Source: an uncultured Clostridia bacterium
GTDB lineage: Bacteria; Bacillota; Clostridia; TANB77; CAG-508
Length of the DNA stretch: 64,000 bases
Assembly (NCBI GenBank): GCA_944386165.1
Contig: CALXAA010000009.1
Span: forward strand, 1 to 64,000
Direction of reading: 5' to 3'
Below, one piece after another: positions 33,946-43,808 of this stretch. A program made the translations under genes and the position numbers. Position 1 is the stretch's first letter; each line of letters starts with the position of its first letter. The notes under the pieces were generated by a model. The model saw only the letters and a program-made list of their open reading frames with translations, was not told the DNA's origin and searched no databases.

Positions 33946-34305
33946 ATGAATAAAGTAAATAAAAGAAAAATCGGAATAATAGGAGAAAAAATAGCTAAAA
34001 AATATTTAGAAAAAAAAGAATACAAAATAGTATGTACAAATTATTATACTATAAGTGGAGAAATAGACATTATTGCAATAAAAGATGAAAAACTTGTATT
34101 TATAGAGGTAAAAACAAGAACAAATATAAAATATGGTAATCCAAGTGAAGCCGTAAACAATACAAAAAAACAACACATGAAACATAGTGCAGCAATTTTT
34201 TTATCTCATAATAATTTTTGCACTTACACAATAAGATTTGATGTTATTGAAATAATACTAATTAAAGGAAAATGTAACATAAACCACATAAAACAAGTTA
34301 TATAA
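33946..34305 (+). CDS. yraN: YraN-family (UPF0102) nuclease-fold protein
   Basis: The 119-residue product has the restriction-endonuclease-like core: GEIDIIAIKDEKLVFIEVKTRT (Asp ... Glu-x-Lys). The family accompanies dprA in many genomes; its precise role is not settled. The start is ATG 33946 behind GAAGGAA. Confidence 0.88.
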   Translation: MNKVNKRKIGIIGEKIAKKYLEKKEYKIVCTNYYTISGEIDIIAIKDEKLVFIEVKTRTNIKYGNPSEAVNNTKKQHMKHSAAIFLSHNNFCTYTIRFDVIEIILIKGKCNINHIKQVI

Positions 34306-34333
34306 AAAAATTTACAAATCTTTGAAAAATCTC

Positions 34334-34361
34334 TTGCAAATTGGAAAAAATATGATATAAT
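34334..34361 (+). promoter_or_regulatory. promoter of tig, TTGCAA-N16-TATAAT
   Basis: Hexamers at 34334-34339 and 34356-34361, 42 bases before the trigger-factor start. Confidence 0.7.
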
Positions 34362-34403
34362 ATAAAAGCTAAATAAAGCCAATACAAGAAAGGAAGAATT
34401 AAA

Positions 34404-35687
34404 ATGAATTGTAAAGTCGAGAAAACAGAAAATGCAAATGAAGTAAAATTAGAAATAACAGTAGAAGCAGAAAAATTTGAAAATGCAATAAAAAAAGTGT
34501 ATTTCCAAAATGCTAAATATATTAATATACCAGGATTCAGAAAAGGAAAAGCTCCAATGAACATAGTTGAAAAATACTATGGAGCAGAAATTTTCTATGA
34601 AGATGCATTTAATGAAATTGCAACTCAAGCATATGATGAAGCCTTAGATGAAAATAAAATAGATGCAGTAAGTAAACCAGTAGTAGATGTAATTCAAATG
34701 GAAAAAGGAAAAGACGTTATATTTACAGCAGTAGTACAAGTAAAACCAGAAGTACAACTTGGAAAATATAAAGGAATAGATATAAAGAAAATAGAATATC
34801 CTGTTACAGAAGAAGACATTGAAAAAGAAATCAAGAAAATGCAAGAAAAAAATTCAAGATTAATAACAATTGAAGATAGAGCTCTAGAAAATGGTGACAT
34901 TGCAACAATAGACTTCGAAGGATTTGTTGATGGAGTAGCATTTGAAGGAGGAAAAGCAGAAGGACATGAACTAGAAATAGGAAGTGGAACATTTATTCCT
35001 GGATTTGAAGAACAATTAGTTAACATGAAAATTGATGAAGAAAAAGAAATAAAAGTAACATTTCCAAAAGAATATTTTTCAAAAGACTTAGCTGGAAAAG
35101 AAGCAACATTTAAAGTTAAATTACATGAAATAAAGAAAAAAGAATTACCAAAACTAGATGATGAATTTGCTAAAGACGTAAGTGAATTTGACACATTAGA
35201 AGAATTAAAATCAAGCATAAAAGAAAGAATAGAAAAAGACAACGAACAAAAAGCAAAATATGAAACAGAAGAATCAGCCATAAAAGCTGTATGTGATAAG
35301 GCAAAAGTAGATATTCCATCAGGTATGATAGAAATGGAAGTTGAACATATGCTTCAAGATATCAAACAAAGACTTGCATATCAAGGATTAAAATTAGAAC
35401 AATACTTAAAAATGATTGGAAAAACAGAAGAAGAATTGAAAAAAGAATATGAACCACAAGCAATAGAAGCAATAAAATCAAGACTTACTTTAGAAGCAGT
35501 AAGAAAAGCAGAAAAAATTGAAGCTAGTGAAGAAGAAATAAAAGAAAAATTAGAAGAAATGGCTAAAAACTATGGAAAAAAAGTTGAAGAAATCCAAGAT
35601 AATGAAGACTTAAAAAATTACATAAAAGAAGGAATTGAATCAGAAAAAGCAATAGACTTCATAGTAAAAAATGCAAAAATAAAATAA
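34404..35687 (+). CDS. tig: trigger factor
   Basis: The 427-residue product has the ribosome-binding N-domain (signature GFRKGKAPMNIVEKYYG), an FKBP-type peptidyl-prolyl isomerase domain (about 150-240, ATIDFEGFVDGVAFEGG) and a helical C-terminal chaperone domain. It shields nascent chains at the ribosome exit. The order tig-clpP-clpX is conserved in bacteria. Confidence 0.97.
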   Translation: MNCKVEKTENANEVKLEITVEAEKFENAIKKVYFQNAKYINIPGFRKGKAPMNIVEKYYGAEIFYEDAFNEIATQAYDEALDENKIDAVSKPVVDVIQMEKGKDVIFTAVVQVKPEVQLGKYKGIDIKKIEYPVTEEDIEKEIKKMQEKNSRLITIEDRALENGDIATIDFEGFVDGVAFEGGKAEGHELEIGSGTFIPGFEEQLVNMKIDEEKEIKVTFPKEYFSKDLAGKEATFKVKLHEIKKKELPKLDDEFAKDVSEFDTLEELKSSIKERIEKDNEQKAKYETEESAIKAVCDKAKVDIPSGMIEMEVEHMLQDIKQRLAYQGLKLEQYLKMIGKTEEELKKEYEPQAIEAIKSRLTLEAVRKAEKIEASEEEIKEKLEEMAKNYGKKVEEIQDNEDLKNYIKEGIESEKAIDFIVKNAKIK

Positions 35688-35697
35688 AGTAAAAAAT

Positions 35698-35751
35698 AAA
35701 GTTAGGAGGGAATGTCTTTAAATAAATAGAGAAACTTTGCCTAACTTTTTT
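35698..35751 (+). terminator. intrinsic terminator after tig
   Basis: AAAGTTAGG pairs with CCTAACTTT around a long loop, followed by T-rich sequence. It may partly separate tig from clpPX. Confidence 0.65.
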
Positions 35752-35801
35752 AACTTTAGTCCAACACACTAAAGAAATAAAAATTTAAGGAGGATAAAAT
35801 T

Positions 35802-36407
35802 ATGATAGAAAAATCAAGTTTAGTACCATATGTTGTAGAACAAACAAGCAAAGGTGAACGTTCATATGATATATTTTCAAGACTATTAAAAGACAGAATA
35901 ATTTATCTAGGAGAAGATGTAAATCCAACAACATCAAGCCTTGTTGTAGCACAAATGCTATTTTTAGAGTCAGAAGATCCTGACAAAGAAATATATTTTT
36001 ATATAAATTCACCAGGAGGATCAATTACAGATGGAATGGCAATTGTAGACACAATGAATTATATCAAATGTCCTGTTGAAACAGTATGTGTAGGTTTAGC
36101 AGCAAGTATGGGAGCAGTATTATTAACAGCAGGAGAAAAAGGAAAAAGATTTGCAATGCCAAATTCTGAAATAATGATACATCAACCTCTAATTGGAGGT
36201 GGAGGACTACAAGGTCAAGCAACAGAAATAAAAATCCATGCAGACCACTTAGTTCGTACAAGAGAAAAATTAAATAAATTTTTAAGCGAAAGAACAGGAA
36301 AACCATTAGATGTTATAGAAAGAGACACAGAAAGAGATAACTATATGACAGCAGAAGAAGCATTAGAATATGGTTTGATTGATGGAATAATGACAAAAAG
36401 AGCTTAA
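35802..36407 (+). CDS. clpP: ATP-dependent Clp protease proteolytic subunit
   Basis: The 201-residue product starts at ATG 35802 behind AAGGAGG. It has the nucleophile Ser in [11 protein letters not shown], the His in MIHQPLIGG and the downstream catalytic Asp. It forms the tetradecameric protease barrel that works with ClpX, coded 17 bases downstream. Confidence 0.97.
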   Translation: MIEKSSLVPYVVEQTSKGERSYDIFSRLLKDRIIYLGEDVNPTTSSLVVAQMLFLESEDPDKEIYFYINSPGGSITDGMAIVDTMNYIKCPVETVCVGLAASMGAVLLTAGEKGKRFAMPNSEIMIHQPLIGGGGLQGQATEIKIHADHLVRTREKLNKFLSERTGKPLDVIERDTERDNYMTAEEALEYGLIDGIMTKRA

Positions 36408-36423
36408 AAAAAGGAGAGTATAA

Positions 36424-37743
36424 ATGTCAAAAAATGATATACCAAATAATATAAAATGTTCATTCTGTGGAAAAACACAAGATAGTGTTAGAAAAATTGT
36501 TGCAGGACCTGGAGTATATATATGCAATGAATGTATTGGTTTATGCAATGAAATAATTGAAGCAGAATATGCAGAAGAAGAAGAAACATATACACTAGCA
36601 GGTTTAGAAGAAATACCAAGCCCAAAAGAAATAAAAGAAACACTTGATGAATATGTTATAGGTCAAGATGAAGCAAAAAAGACACTTGCTGTAGCTGTAT
36701 ATAATCACTATAAAAGAGTTGCTCATGAAGAAGAAATGGAAGAAAAGCATGAGATAGATGATAATGATGTTGAAATCCAAAAAAGTAACATATTATTAGT
36801 GGGGCCAACAGGATGTGGGAAAACATTATTAGCAAGTACACTTGCTAATATATTAAATGTTCCATTTGCAATAGCAGATGCAACAACACTTACTGAAGCT
36901 GGGTATGTTGGGGAAGATGTTGAAAACATACTTTTAAAACTAATTCAAGCTGCAGATGGAGATATTGAAAAAGCAGAAAGAGGAATAATATATATTGATG
37001 AAATAGATAAAATAACAAGAAAATCAGAAAATCCATCAATAACAAGAGATGTAAGTGGAGAAGGAGTTCAACAAGCATTATTAAAAATTGTTGAAGGAAC
37101 TATAGCATCTGTTCCACCACAAGGAGGAAGAAAACATCCTCAACAAGAAATGCTACAAATAGACACATCAAATATATTATTTATTTGTGGTGGAGCGTTT
37201 GAAGGCTTAGAAAATATCATAAAAGATAGAATTGGAAAAAAATCAATTGGGTTTGGTGCAGAAATTCAAAGTAGCAAAGATATGGATAGATATAAAGTTT
37301 TTGAAGAATTATTACCACAAGATTTACTAAAATTTGGTATGATTCCTGAATTTATAGGACGTTTACCAATAATAGCAACATTAAAAGAGTTAGATAGAAA
37401 AGCTTTAATAAAAATAACTACAGAGCCAAAAAATGCATTAGTAAAACAATATCAGAAATTATTAGAAATGGACGGAGTAGAACTAGAATTTGAACAAGAA
37501 GCTCTTGAAGCAATAGTAGATAAAGCAATTGAAAGAAAAACAGGAGCAAGAGGATTACGTTCTATAATTGAAAATGTTATGAGAGATATAATGTTTGATA
37601 TTCCATCTAATGAAAAAATTGAAAAATGTATTATAACAAAAGATACTATAACTAATAATGCTAAACCAATAATTATTGAAAATCCAAATAAAGTAAAAAT
37701 AAAGCCACAAAGAATGATTGCAGACACTCGAGAAACTGCATAA
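36424..37743 (+). CDS. clpX: ATP-dependent Clp protease ATP-binding subunit ClpX
   Basis: The 439-residue product has an N-terminal C4 zinc finger (CSFCGKTQD ... [10 protein letters not shown]), Walker A GPTGCGKT, Walker [11 protein letters not shown] and the C-terminal AAA lid ([15 protein letters not shown]). It unfolds substrates and feeds them to ClpP. Confidence 0.97.
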   Translation: MSKNDIPNNIKCSFCGKTQDSVRKIVAGPGVYICNECIGLCNEIIEAEYAEEEETYTLAGLEEIPSPKEIKETLDEYVIGQDEAKKTLAVAVYNHYKRVAHEEEMEEKHEIDDNDVEIQKSNILLVGPTGCGKTLLASTLANILNVPFAIADATTLTEAGYVGEDVENILLKLIQAADGDIEKAERGIIYIDEIDKITRKSENPSITRDVSGEGVQQALLKIVEGTIASVPPQGGRKHPQQEMLQIDTSNILFICGGAFEGLENIIKDRIGKKSIGFGAEIQSSKDMDRYKVFEELLPQDLLKFGMIPEFIGRLPIIATLKELDRKALIKITTEPKNALVKQYQKLLEMDGVELEFEQEALEAIVDKAIERKTGARGLRSIIENVMRDIMFDIPSNEKIEKCIITKDTITNNAKPIIIENPNKVKIKPQRMIADTRETA

Positions 37744-37749
37744 TTAGTA

Positions 37750-37782
37750 AAAACCTTAGGATAAGAAATTCTAAGGCTTTTT
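37750..37782 (+). terminator. intrinsic terminator after clpX
   Basis: AAACCTTAG pairs with CTAAGGCTT, followed by a T-run. Confidence 0.8.
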
Positions 37783-37865
37783 ACATAATATAAAAAACAA
37801 ATTATAAAAAATAGACATATTTAACATTTTTAATGAATATATTAAAATAATAAAGGGAGGTAAAT

Positions 37866-38231
37866 ATGTCTACATCATTATTAAATATTATAAAAGGTGT
37901 AATAATTTCATTTGTATCAACCATTGTATTATTATTAATATTTTCAATATTGCTAACATATACAAACATAAGTGAAAACTTTATAGCACCAACAATAATT
38001 GTTATTACTGCAATAAGCATATTTATTGGAAGTACAATAGGCAATTTTAAAATGAATAAAAATGGTTTTGCAAATGGAGCTTTAATTGGGGGAATATACT
38101 TAATAAGTATATATTTATTGTCTAGTATAATAAATCAAAACTTTTCTTTAACACTACAATCAATAATTATGATTGCAGCAGGAATTGTATGTGGTATATT
38201 TGGAGGAATTTTAGGAGTCAACAAAACTTAA
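37866..38231 (+). CDS. TIGR04086-family membrane protein
   Basis: The 121-residue product starts at ATG 37866 behind AAAGGGAGG. Four hydrophobic helices and small-residue motifs (FANGALIGGIYL, GIVCGIFGGILG) match the YrzE/TIGR04086 family of Firmicutes. Function is unknown. Confidence 0.75.
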   Translation: MSTSLLNIIKGVIISFVSTIVLLLIFSILLTYTNISENFIAPTIIVITAISIFIGSTIGNFKMNKNGFANGALIGGIYLISIYLLSSIINQNFSLTLQSIIMIAAGIVCGIFGGILGVNKT

Positions 38232-38276
38232 AATGTCAGGAATATTCCAGTCCTAGGAGAGGAATGAGATAAATAA

Positions 38277-39176
38277 ATGAATGAAAATAATGAAGAAAGA
38301 TATAAAATAACGAAAAAAGTTGGAATATATGGAATTATAGGAAATGTATTTTTACTTATAATAAAAACCATTGTTGGTTTTACAAGCAAAAGTCAAGCTA
38401 TGATTGCAGACAGTATAAATAGTGCAGGAGATATATTTGCATCTTTAATGGCCTTTATTGGAAATAAAATTGCTAGTGCTCCAAAAGATGAAGATCACAA
38501 TTTTGGGCACGGAAAAGCAGAATATTTATTTTCACTTTTTATTGCTATATCAATGATACTTGTATCAATAAAAACAATAATAGATGCAATTACTTCATTA
38601 GTAAATGGAAGTGAATTAAAATTTTCTTGGTGGCTAATAATAGTATGTATTGTTACAATTATAGTAAAATTAAGTTTATATACATATACAAAAATTGCCT
38701 ATAAAAAATGTAAAAATATTCTACTTGAAGCAAATATGGAAGACCACAGAAACGACTGTATTATAACTACATTTACACTAATTTCAGCATTACTTTCAGT
38801 AAAAGGAATTCATTGGTTTGATGGAGTGGTTGGTATTGGAATTTCTATATGGATTTGCAAAACTGGAATAGAAATTTTTATGGAAAGTTACAATATTTTA
38901 ATGGACATTTCTATTGATGAAGAAACAAAAGATATTATTTTAGATGTAATACATGCATATAAAGATGTAAAAGCAATAAATAATATTTCATCAACACCTG
39001 TTGGAAATAAATATATAATATTTTTAGTTATTGCAGTAGATGGAAATATGACGACTTTTGAAAGTCATAAACTTGCTGACGAACTTGAAAATACAATTGC
39101 AGAATTAGATAATGTGTACAAGGCAATTGTGCATGTTGAACCATTTTTAGATGAGAATGAAGATAAGGATATTTAA
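38277..39176 (+). CDS. cation diffusion facilitator (CDF) family transporter
   Basis: The 299-residue product has six membrane helices. The metal site in helix 2 reads IADSINSAGD, and helix 5 has HRNDC (HxxxD). NFGHGKAEYLF is the family's loop signature, and a cytoplasmic domain follows at about 205-295. It should export Zn, Mn or Fe against protons. The Asn in place of the usual His in helix 2 leaves metal choice open (in known family members this position influences Zn versus Mn/Fe selectivity). Confidence 0.9.
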   Translation: MNENNEERYKITKKVGIYGIIGNVFLLIIKTIVGFTSKSQAMIADSINSAGDIFASLMAFIGNKIASAPKDEDHNFGHGKAEYLFSLFIAISMILVSIKTIIDAITSLVNGSELKFSWWLIIVCIVTIIVKLSLYTYTKIAYKKCKNILLEANMEDHRNDCIITTFTLISALLSVKGIHWFDGVVGIGISIWICKTGIEIFMESYNILMDISIDEETKDIILDVIHAYKDVKAINNISSTPVGNKYIIFLVIAVDGNMTTFESHKLADELENTIAELDNVYKAIVHVEPFLDENEDKDI

Positions 39177-39207
39177 ATATTTTATAAATAAGTATCCAAC
39201 TAACAAA

Positions 39208-39235
39208 AAAGGAATCTTTAAAAGATTCCTTTTTA
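39208..39235. terminator. bidirectional intrinsic terminator
   Basis: AAAGGAATCTT pairs with AAGATTCCTTT, followed by a T-run, between convergent genes. Confidence 0.85.
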
Positions 39236-39237
39236 AA

Positions 39238-40152
39238 CTATTTTTTGCTAGATTTATCGTTCTCAGTAAATATTTCTTTAGCAGCTCCTAAACTACTTAA
39301 TGCACTAGTTGCTTCAAATGGGATAAATACTTTATTTGCATCACCTTTAGCAATTTCTTCAAGAGCTTCAAGAGATTTAATTTGAACAAGTTTTTCATCT
39401 GGATCAGCAGATTTAATAGCATCATATACCATAGCAATTTCTTTAGCTTTAGCCTCTGCAACAGCTTTAATAGCTTGCGCATCACCGGCAGCTCTACGAA
39501 TTTTTGCTTCTCTATCAGCTTCAGCTTCTAGAATAGCTGCTTGTTTTTTTCCTTCTGCAATTGTAACAGCAGATTGTTTTTGAGCTTCAGCTTCTAGAAT
39601 TAATGCTCTTTTATTTCTTTCTGCATTCATTTGTTTTTCCATTGCATCTCTAATATCAGCAGGTGGTGTAATATCTTTAATTTCTACTCTATCAATCTTA
39701 CAACCCCATCTATCTGTTGCTTCATCAAGTATAACTCTTAATTCAGAGTTTATTCCATCTCTAGAACTAAATGTTGCATCTAAGTCCATTTTACCAACAA
39801 TATCACGAATTGTTGTAATTGCTAGATATTCAATACCTTTTTTCAAACTTTGAATTTCATAAACAGCTTTTGCTGGATCTGTTATTTGATAAAATACAAC
39901 TGTATCTATTGTAATTGTAACATTATCTTTAGTAATAACTCCTTGAGGTGGAATATCCATTGTTTGTTGCTTTAAGCTTACAACACTTCTTACATGATCG
40001 AAAAATGGAACGATTATTGTAAGACCTGCATCAGCAACTTTATGAAATTTTCCTAACCTTTCAATAATGTATACCTCAGATTGTCTAACTACTTTAATTG
40101 ATTTAAATGCTATAATTAATATTATAACAAGTAGTACAATTAAAAACCACAT
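39238..40152 (-). CDS. SPFH/band-7 membrane protein (paraslipin type)
   Basis: The 304-residue product has an N-terminal membrane helix (about 2-18), an SPFH domain (VYIIERLGKFHKVADAGLT through about 185) and a long helical, Ala/Glu/Lys-rich stalk. Such proteins form large rings that organise membrane domains. The adjacent NfeD gene is its usual partner. Confidence 0.92.
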   Translation of the reverse strand: MWFLIVLLVIILIIAFKSIKVVRQSEVYIIERLGKFHKVADAGLTIIVPFFDHVRSVVSLKQQTMDIPPQGVITKDNVTITIDTVVFYQITDPAKAVYEIQSLKKGIEYLAITTIRDIVGKMDLDATFSSRDGINSELRVILDEATDRWGCKIDRVEIKDITPPADIRDAMEKQMNAERNKRALILEAEAQKQSAVTIAEGKKQAAILEAEADREAKIRRAAGDAQAIKAVAEAKAKEIAMVYDAIKSADPDEKLVQIKSLEALEEIAKGDANKVFIPFEATSALSSLGAAKEIFTENDKSSKK

Positions 40153-40202
40153 AATATCCTCCTTTTAAATTTTTATATAATTTTTTATTTTAATAACTTA
40201 AT

Positions 40203-40643
40203 TTATTTAGCTGCTACGATTTTTAATGGTTTAACATAAGCTTTTACACCTTCAATTGAAACAATTTCTACTTCACTACCAGTTGGAATGTCAATTTGCT
40301 CATCTGTTTTTGCTGACCAAACTTCACCCTCACATTTTATTTGACCTGTTCCAGAAGCCCAATCAATATCTTCTATTACAATTGCTGTTTTTCCAATAAT
40401 TGAATAAACATTAGTTGAAACAGAGTCTTTTTTTGCAAGTTTTTTTACAAGTGGTTTTGTTGCAAAAATTAATAATCCAGAAGAAATGACAAATACAGTC
40501 ATTTGTATGATAACATTTGAAGTAAAGAAGCTAACAACCATTGCAATTAAAGAAGCAATACTTAACCAAAATAATAAAAAGCCCACTGTAATAATTTCAC
40601 CTATAATAAATACTCCAGCAGCAATTAACCAAATTTGCCACAT
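40203..40643 (-). CDS. NfeD-family membrane protein
   Basis: The 146-residue product starts at ATG 40643, fixed by GGAGG at 40649-40653. It has two or three hydrophobic helices (about 1-65) and a C-terminal OB-fold domain (GKTAIVIEDIDWASGTGQIK, then VEIVSIEGVKAYVKPL). NfeD proteins pair with the SPFH protein coded downstream. Confidence 0.9.
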   Translation of the reverse strand: MWQIWLIAAGVFIIGEIITVGFLLFWLSIASLIAMVVSFFTSNVIIQMTVFVISSGLLIFATKPLVKKLAKKDSVSTNVYSIIGKTAIVIEDIDWASGTGQIKCEGEVWSAKTDEQIDIPTGSEVEIVSIEGVKAYVKPLKIVAAK

Positions 40644-40833
40644 ATTTACCTCCATTCTAATAATCTAGTTATTTTAATATCATTAAAAAATAAATAAAAT
40701 CTCACATTTCTATTATACTACAAATTTTATAAAAAAGAAATAGATTTACAAAAAAATATTGTAAAAGTAGGAAAAAAATGATAATATAAGTTACAGAAAA
40801 ATAACCTACATAACCAAAGAAAGGAAAATTCTA

Positions 40834-41301
40834 ATGAAAAATCAAAAAGGTGTAACATTAATTGCATTAGTAGTAATGATTATAATTATTTTGGTAATAG
40901 CAACAATAACAACATACTCAGGCGTAAATACATTACAAGAGTCAAAAGAAAAAAAATTAATAGTTGAGTTAGAAATGGTTCAACATGCAGCACTAGAAAT
41001 ATATACAAAATACAAAACAGTTGGAATAGAAAGTTACCTTGTTGGAGAAGAACTTACAAAAGAACAAATACCAACAATTTATTTTAACTTTTTAAATTCC
41101 ACAGCATTTTTAACAACAGCAAAAAAGGATGAAAAATATTATTTATTAAATGAAGAAGTTCTAGAAGAAATAGGAATTACAAACAGTAGTCATACATATA
41201 TTGTTAATTATGGTAGTGGAGAGGTAATGAATTATGATGTACAAGAAACTGCATCAGGTAAACTCTTATATATGTCTAATGATTTCAAGGCATTTGAATA
41301 A
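40834..41301 (+). CDS. prepilin-like secreted protein with type IV pilin N-terminus
   Basis: The 155-residue product starts at ATG 40834 behind AAAGGAAA. KNQKG-VTLIALVVMIIIILVIA is a prepilin peptidase-type signal: a short basic leader, Gly before the cut and a long hydrophobic helix, though Glu at +5 is replaced by Ala. This variant is common in gut Clostridia. The remainder is a small soluble domain. No pilus assembly gene lies nearby, so a pseudopilin or stand-alone surface protein is possible. Confidence 0.7.
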   Translation: MKNQKGVTLIALVVMIIIILVIATITTYSGVNTLQESKEKKLIVELEMVQHAALEIYTKYKTVGIESYLVGEELTKEQIPTIYFNFLNSTAFLTTAKKDEKYYLLNEEVLEEIGITNSSHTYIVNYGSGEVMNYDVQETASGKLLYMSNDFKAFE

Positions 41302-41337
41302 ATATTATTAGAGCATAAGCTCAAGATGGAGGACAAA

Positions 41338-42240
41338 GTGAATTTAGATAAGATAGAAAAAATAATTCCAAAAGAAAGAATTCATATAAATGCACCAATG
41401 GCAAAATATACATCTTTTAAAATTGGAGGAAATGCAGAATTACTAATTAATATAAACACAGTAGAAGAATTACAAGAAACTTTAAGAATATTAAATGAAG
41501 ACAATACAAAAAAATTTATATTAGGAAATGGAAGTAATATTTTAGTATCAGATGAAGGAATTAAAGGAGTAGTACTAAAAATAGACATAAAGAAATTTGA
41601 AATAACAGAAGATAAGCAAAAATATACAATAACATTAGGTGCAGGATGCAAATTAGGAGAAACAGCATATAAACTTGCAAATAAAGAAATTGCAGGTTTA
41701 GAATTTGCTTCAGGCATACCAGGAACTATTGGTGGAGCTATAAGAATGAATGCAGGAGCATATGGAACAGAAATGAAAGACATAATAAAAACAATTACAT
41801 ATGTAGATAGAAATGGAAACATTCATAAAATAAAAAATCAAGAAGCACAATTTGAATACAGAAATAGTATATTTTGTAGAAATGATGATATTATAGTTGA
41901 ATGTGAAATTGAATTAAATAAAGGAAATAAAGAAGAAATACAATCAAAAATGCAAGAATATGCAAAAAGTAGAAGAGAAAAGCAACCAATTGAATATCCA
42001 AGTGCAGGAAGTACATTTAAAAGAGGAAAAAATTTTATTACAGCAAAACTAATTGATGAATGTGGACTAAAAGGATACCAAATAGGTGATGCTCAAGTAT
42101 CAGAAAAACATGCTGGATTTATAATAAATAAAGGAAATGCTACTTCAAAAGAAGTAGAAGAATTAATTGAATATGTAAAAAAACAAGTTTTTGAAAAATT
42201 TGGCGAAAAAATAGAAACAGAAATAGAAATTATACACTAA
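41338..42240 (+). CDS. murB: UDP-N-acetylenolpyruvoylglucosamine reductase
   Basis: The 300-residue product starts at GTG 41338, placed by GGAGG at 41329-41333; an in-frame ATG at 41326 is upstream of that site. FAD-binding segments YTSFKIGGNAEL, GNGSNILVSD and GIPGTIGGAIRMNAGAYG are present, as is the catalytic Ser in SAGSTFKRG. MurB acts directly after MurA, whose gene is broken in this window. Confidence 0.95.
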   Translation: MNLDKIEKIIPKERIHINAPMAKYTSFKIGGNAELLININTVEELQETLRILNEDNTKKFILGNGSNILVSDEGIKGVVLKIDIKKFEITEDKQKYTITLGAGCKLGETAYKLANKEIAGLEFASGIPGTIGGAIRMNAGAYGTEMKDIIKTITYVDRNGNIHKIKNQEAQFEYRNSIFCRNDDIIVECEIELNKGNKEEIQSKMQEYAKSRREKQPIEYPSAGSTFKRGKNFITAKLIDECGLKGYQIGDAQVSEKHAGFIINKGNATSKEVEELIEYVKKQVFEKFGEKIETEIEIIH

Positions 42241-42266
42241 AAATTAAAGAAAGGTGTGAAGAAAAA

Positions 42267-43808
42267 ATGAAGGGAATAATGCATTGGTTAAAATCAAGTT
42301 CTAAAATGAAAAGGTGGATATTTTTAATATTAGTAGGAATAGTACTTACATGTTATGGAATATCAGATATATTAGTACAAAAAGAAATGCAAATTTCTGA
42401 AGCAGGAAAAATAATAATAATATTTGTAATAGGATTTGTATTTATTGTTTTAGGACTAATAATGTTAAATAAAAGAAATATGGAACTATTTATTGAAGCA
42501 ACAGATGATAGAATGAAAAATCAAAAAAATGTTAATGTAAAATCATTAATTTTTGACAAAACAATATATGATAAAGGTCCAAAAATAGTTGCAATTGGTG
42601 GAGGAGCAGGTTTAAATACAATTCTTACAGGAATCAAAAAATACACAAACAATATAACAGCAATTGTTGCAGTATCAGAATATGGTAAAGAACCAACAGA
42701 CTCTAGGAAAATATTACAAACAACATTACCATTTGAAGAAATAAAAGATAGTATAGTAGCACTATCACCAGAAAAAAAAGATGACTTAGGAAAACTATTA
42801 AATCATGAGATGACAAATCAAGCATTAAGAGGACTAAAATTCTCTGACATATACTTTACTGCAATGAATGAAGTATATGGAAATAATGTAAAAGCAATAG
42901 CTCAAAGCAATTCAATATTCAATATTGTTGGAAAAGTAATACCTGTAAGCAATGATGAAATGAAAATATGTGCAGAACTAGAAAATGGTTATGTTGTAGA
43001 AAACAAAGATATGATACCAGAAATAGTAAGCGAAAAAATGACAAAAATAAATAGAGTTTATATAAAACCATCAAATTGTAAGCCAGCAGAAGGAGTTATT
43101 GAAGCGATAAAAGAAGCCGACAGTATAATAATAGGACCAGGTAGCCTATATACCAATATCATTCCAAACTTATTAGTTAATGGAGTTGCAAAAGCGATAA
43201 AAGAAAGTAAAGCACAAAAAATATATGTAAATAATATAATGACAGAACTAGGACAAACAGATGACTACTCTGTTGCAGATCATTTAAGAGCCATTATTGA
43301 TCATTGCGGAGAAGGATTAATTGATTATTGTATATATGACACAGGTGAAGTTATACCAGAATACATAAAAAAATACAATAAAGAAGGATCAGATTTAGTA
43401 GAACAAGACTTAGATGATCCAAAATTAAAGAAAATCAAATTTATAAAGAAAAATATTTCAACAATTATTGATGGAAAAGTTAGACATGATCCATATATGG
43501 TAGCAGAATCTGTAATAAAACTAGTTTGTAATGATTTAAAATATGAAGATAGAGAAACTGACCCAGAATATATAATGCTTAACGCAAAACTAAAATCAGA
43601 CAAACGAATCAACAAAATAAAGAAAATGCAAACAAAAATTGAGAAAAAGAAAAAAAACAAAAAAGAAGACTCAAACCAGAACAAACACATGAAAGGCAAG
43701 AAAAGTAAATTTAGTAATAAATATAGTGACAGAATAAAATCAATAAGAGAATCAGATGAAAAATTTAAACAAAACCATAAAAATGAATTAGAAAGGAAAA
43801 AAAGATGA
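42267..43808 (+). CDS. yvcK: YvcK/CofD-family protein with added membrane segment
   Basis: The 513-residue product carries two membrane helices at the N-terminus (about 18-36 and 48-67) ahead of the CofD-like domain (VAIGGGAGLNTILTGIKKY, GPGSLYTNIIPNLLV). The C-terminal 70 residues are very Lys-rich. Bacillus YvcK, a UDP-sugar-binding factor for cell-wall precursor balance, lacks the helices. Its stop overlaps the next start (ATGA), so the two are coupled. whiA, its usual neighbour, lies 10 kb away. Confidence 0.88.
   Translation: MKGIMHWLKSSSKMKRWIFLILVGIVLTCYGISDILVQKEMQISEAGKIIIIFVIGFVFIVLGLIMLNKRNMELFIEATDDRMKNQKNVNVKSLIFDKTIYDKGPKIVAIGGGAGLNTILTGIKKYTNNITAIVAVSEYGKEPTDSRKILQTTLPFEEIKDSIVALSPEKKDDLGKLLNHEMTNQALRGLKFSDIYFTAMNEVYGNNVKAIAQSNSIFNIVGKVIPVSNDEMKICAELENGYVVENKDMIPEIVSEKMTKINRVYIKPSNCKPAEGVIEAIKEADSIIIGPGSLYTNIIPNLLVNGVAKAIKESKAQKIYVNNIMTELGQTDDYSVADHLRAIIDHCGEGLIDYCIYDTGEVIPEYIKKYNKEGSDLVEQDLDDPKLKKIKFIKKNISTIIDGKVRHDPYMVAESVIKLVCNDLKYEDRETDPEYIMLNAKLKSDKRINKIKKMQTKIEKKKKNKKEDSNQNKHMKGKKSKFSNKYSDRIKSIRESDEKFKQNHKNELERKKR

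Noticed and set aside
36064-36306. Minus-strand Leu/Phe-rich frames across clpP and clpX
   Set aside because: They mirror well-conserved genes on the other strand and show no start signals.
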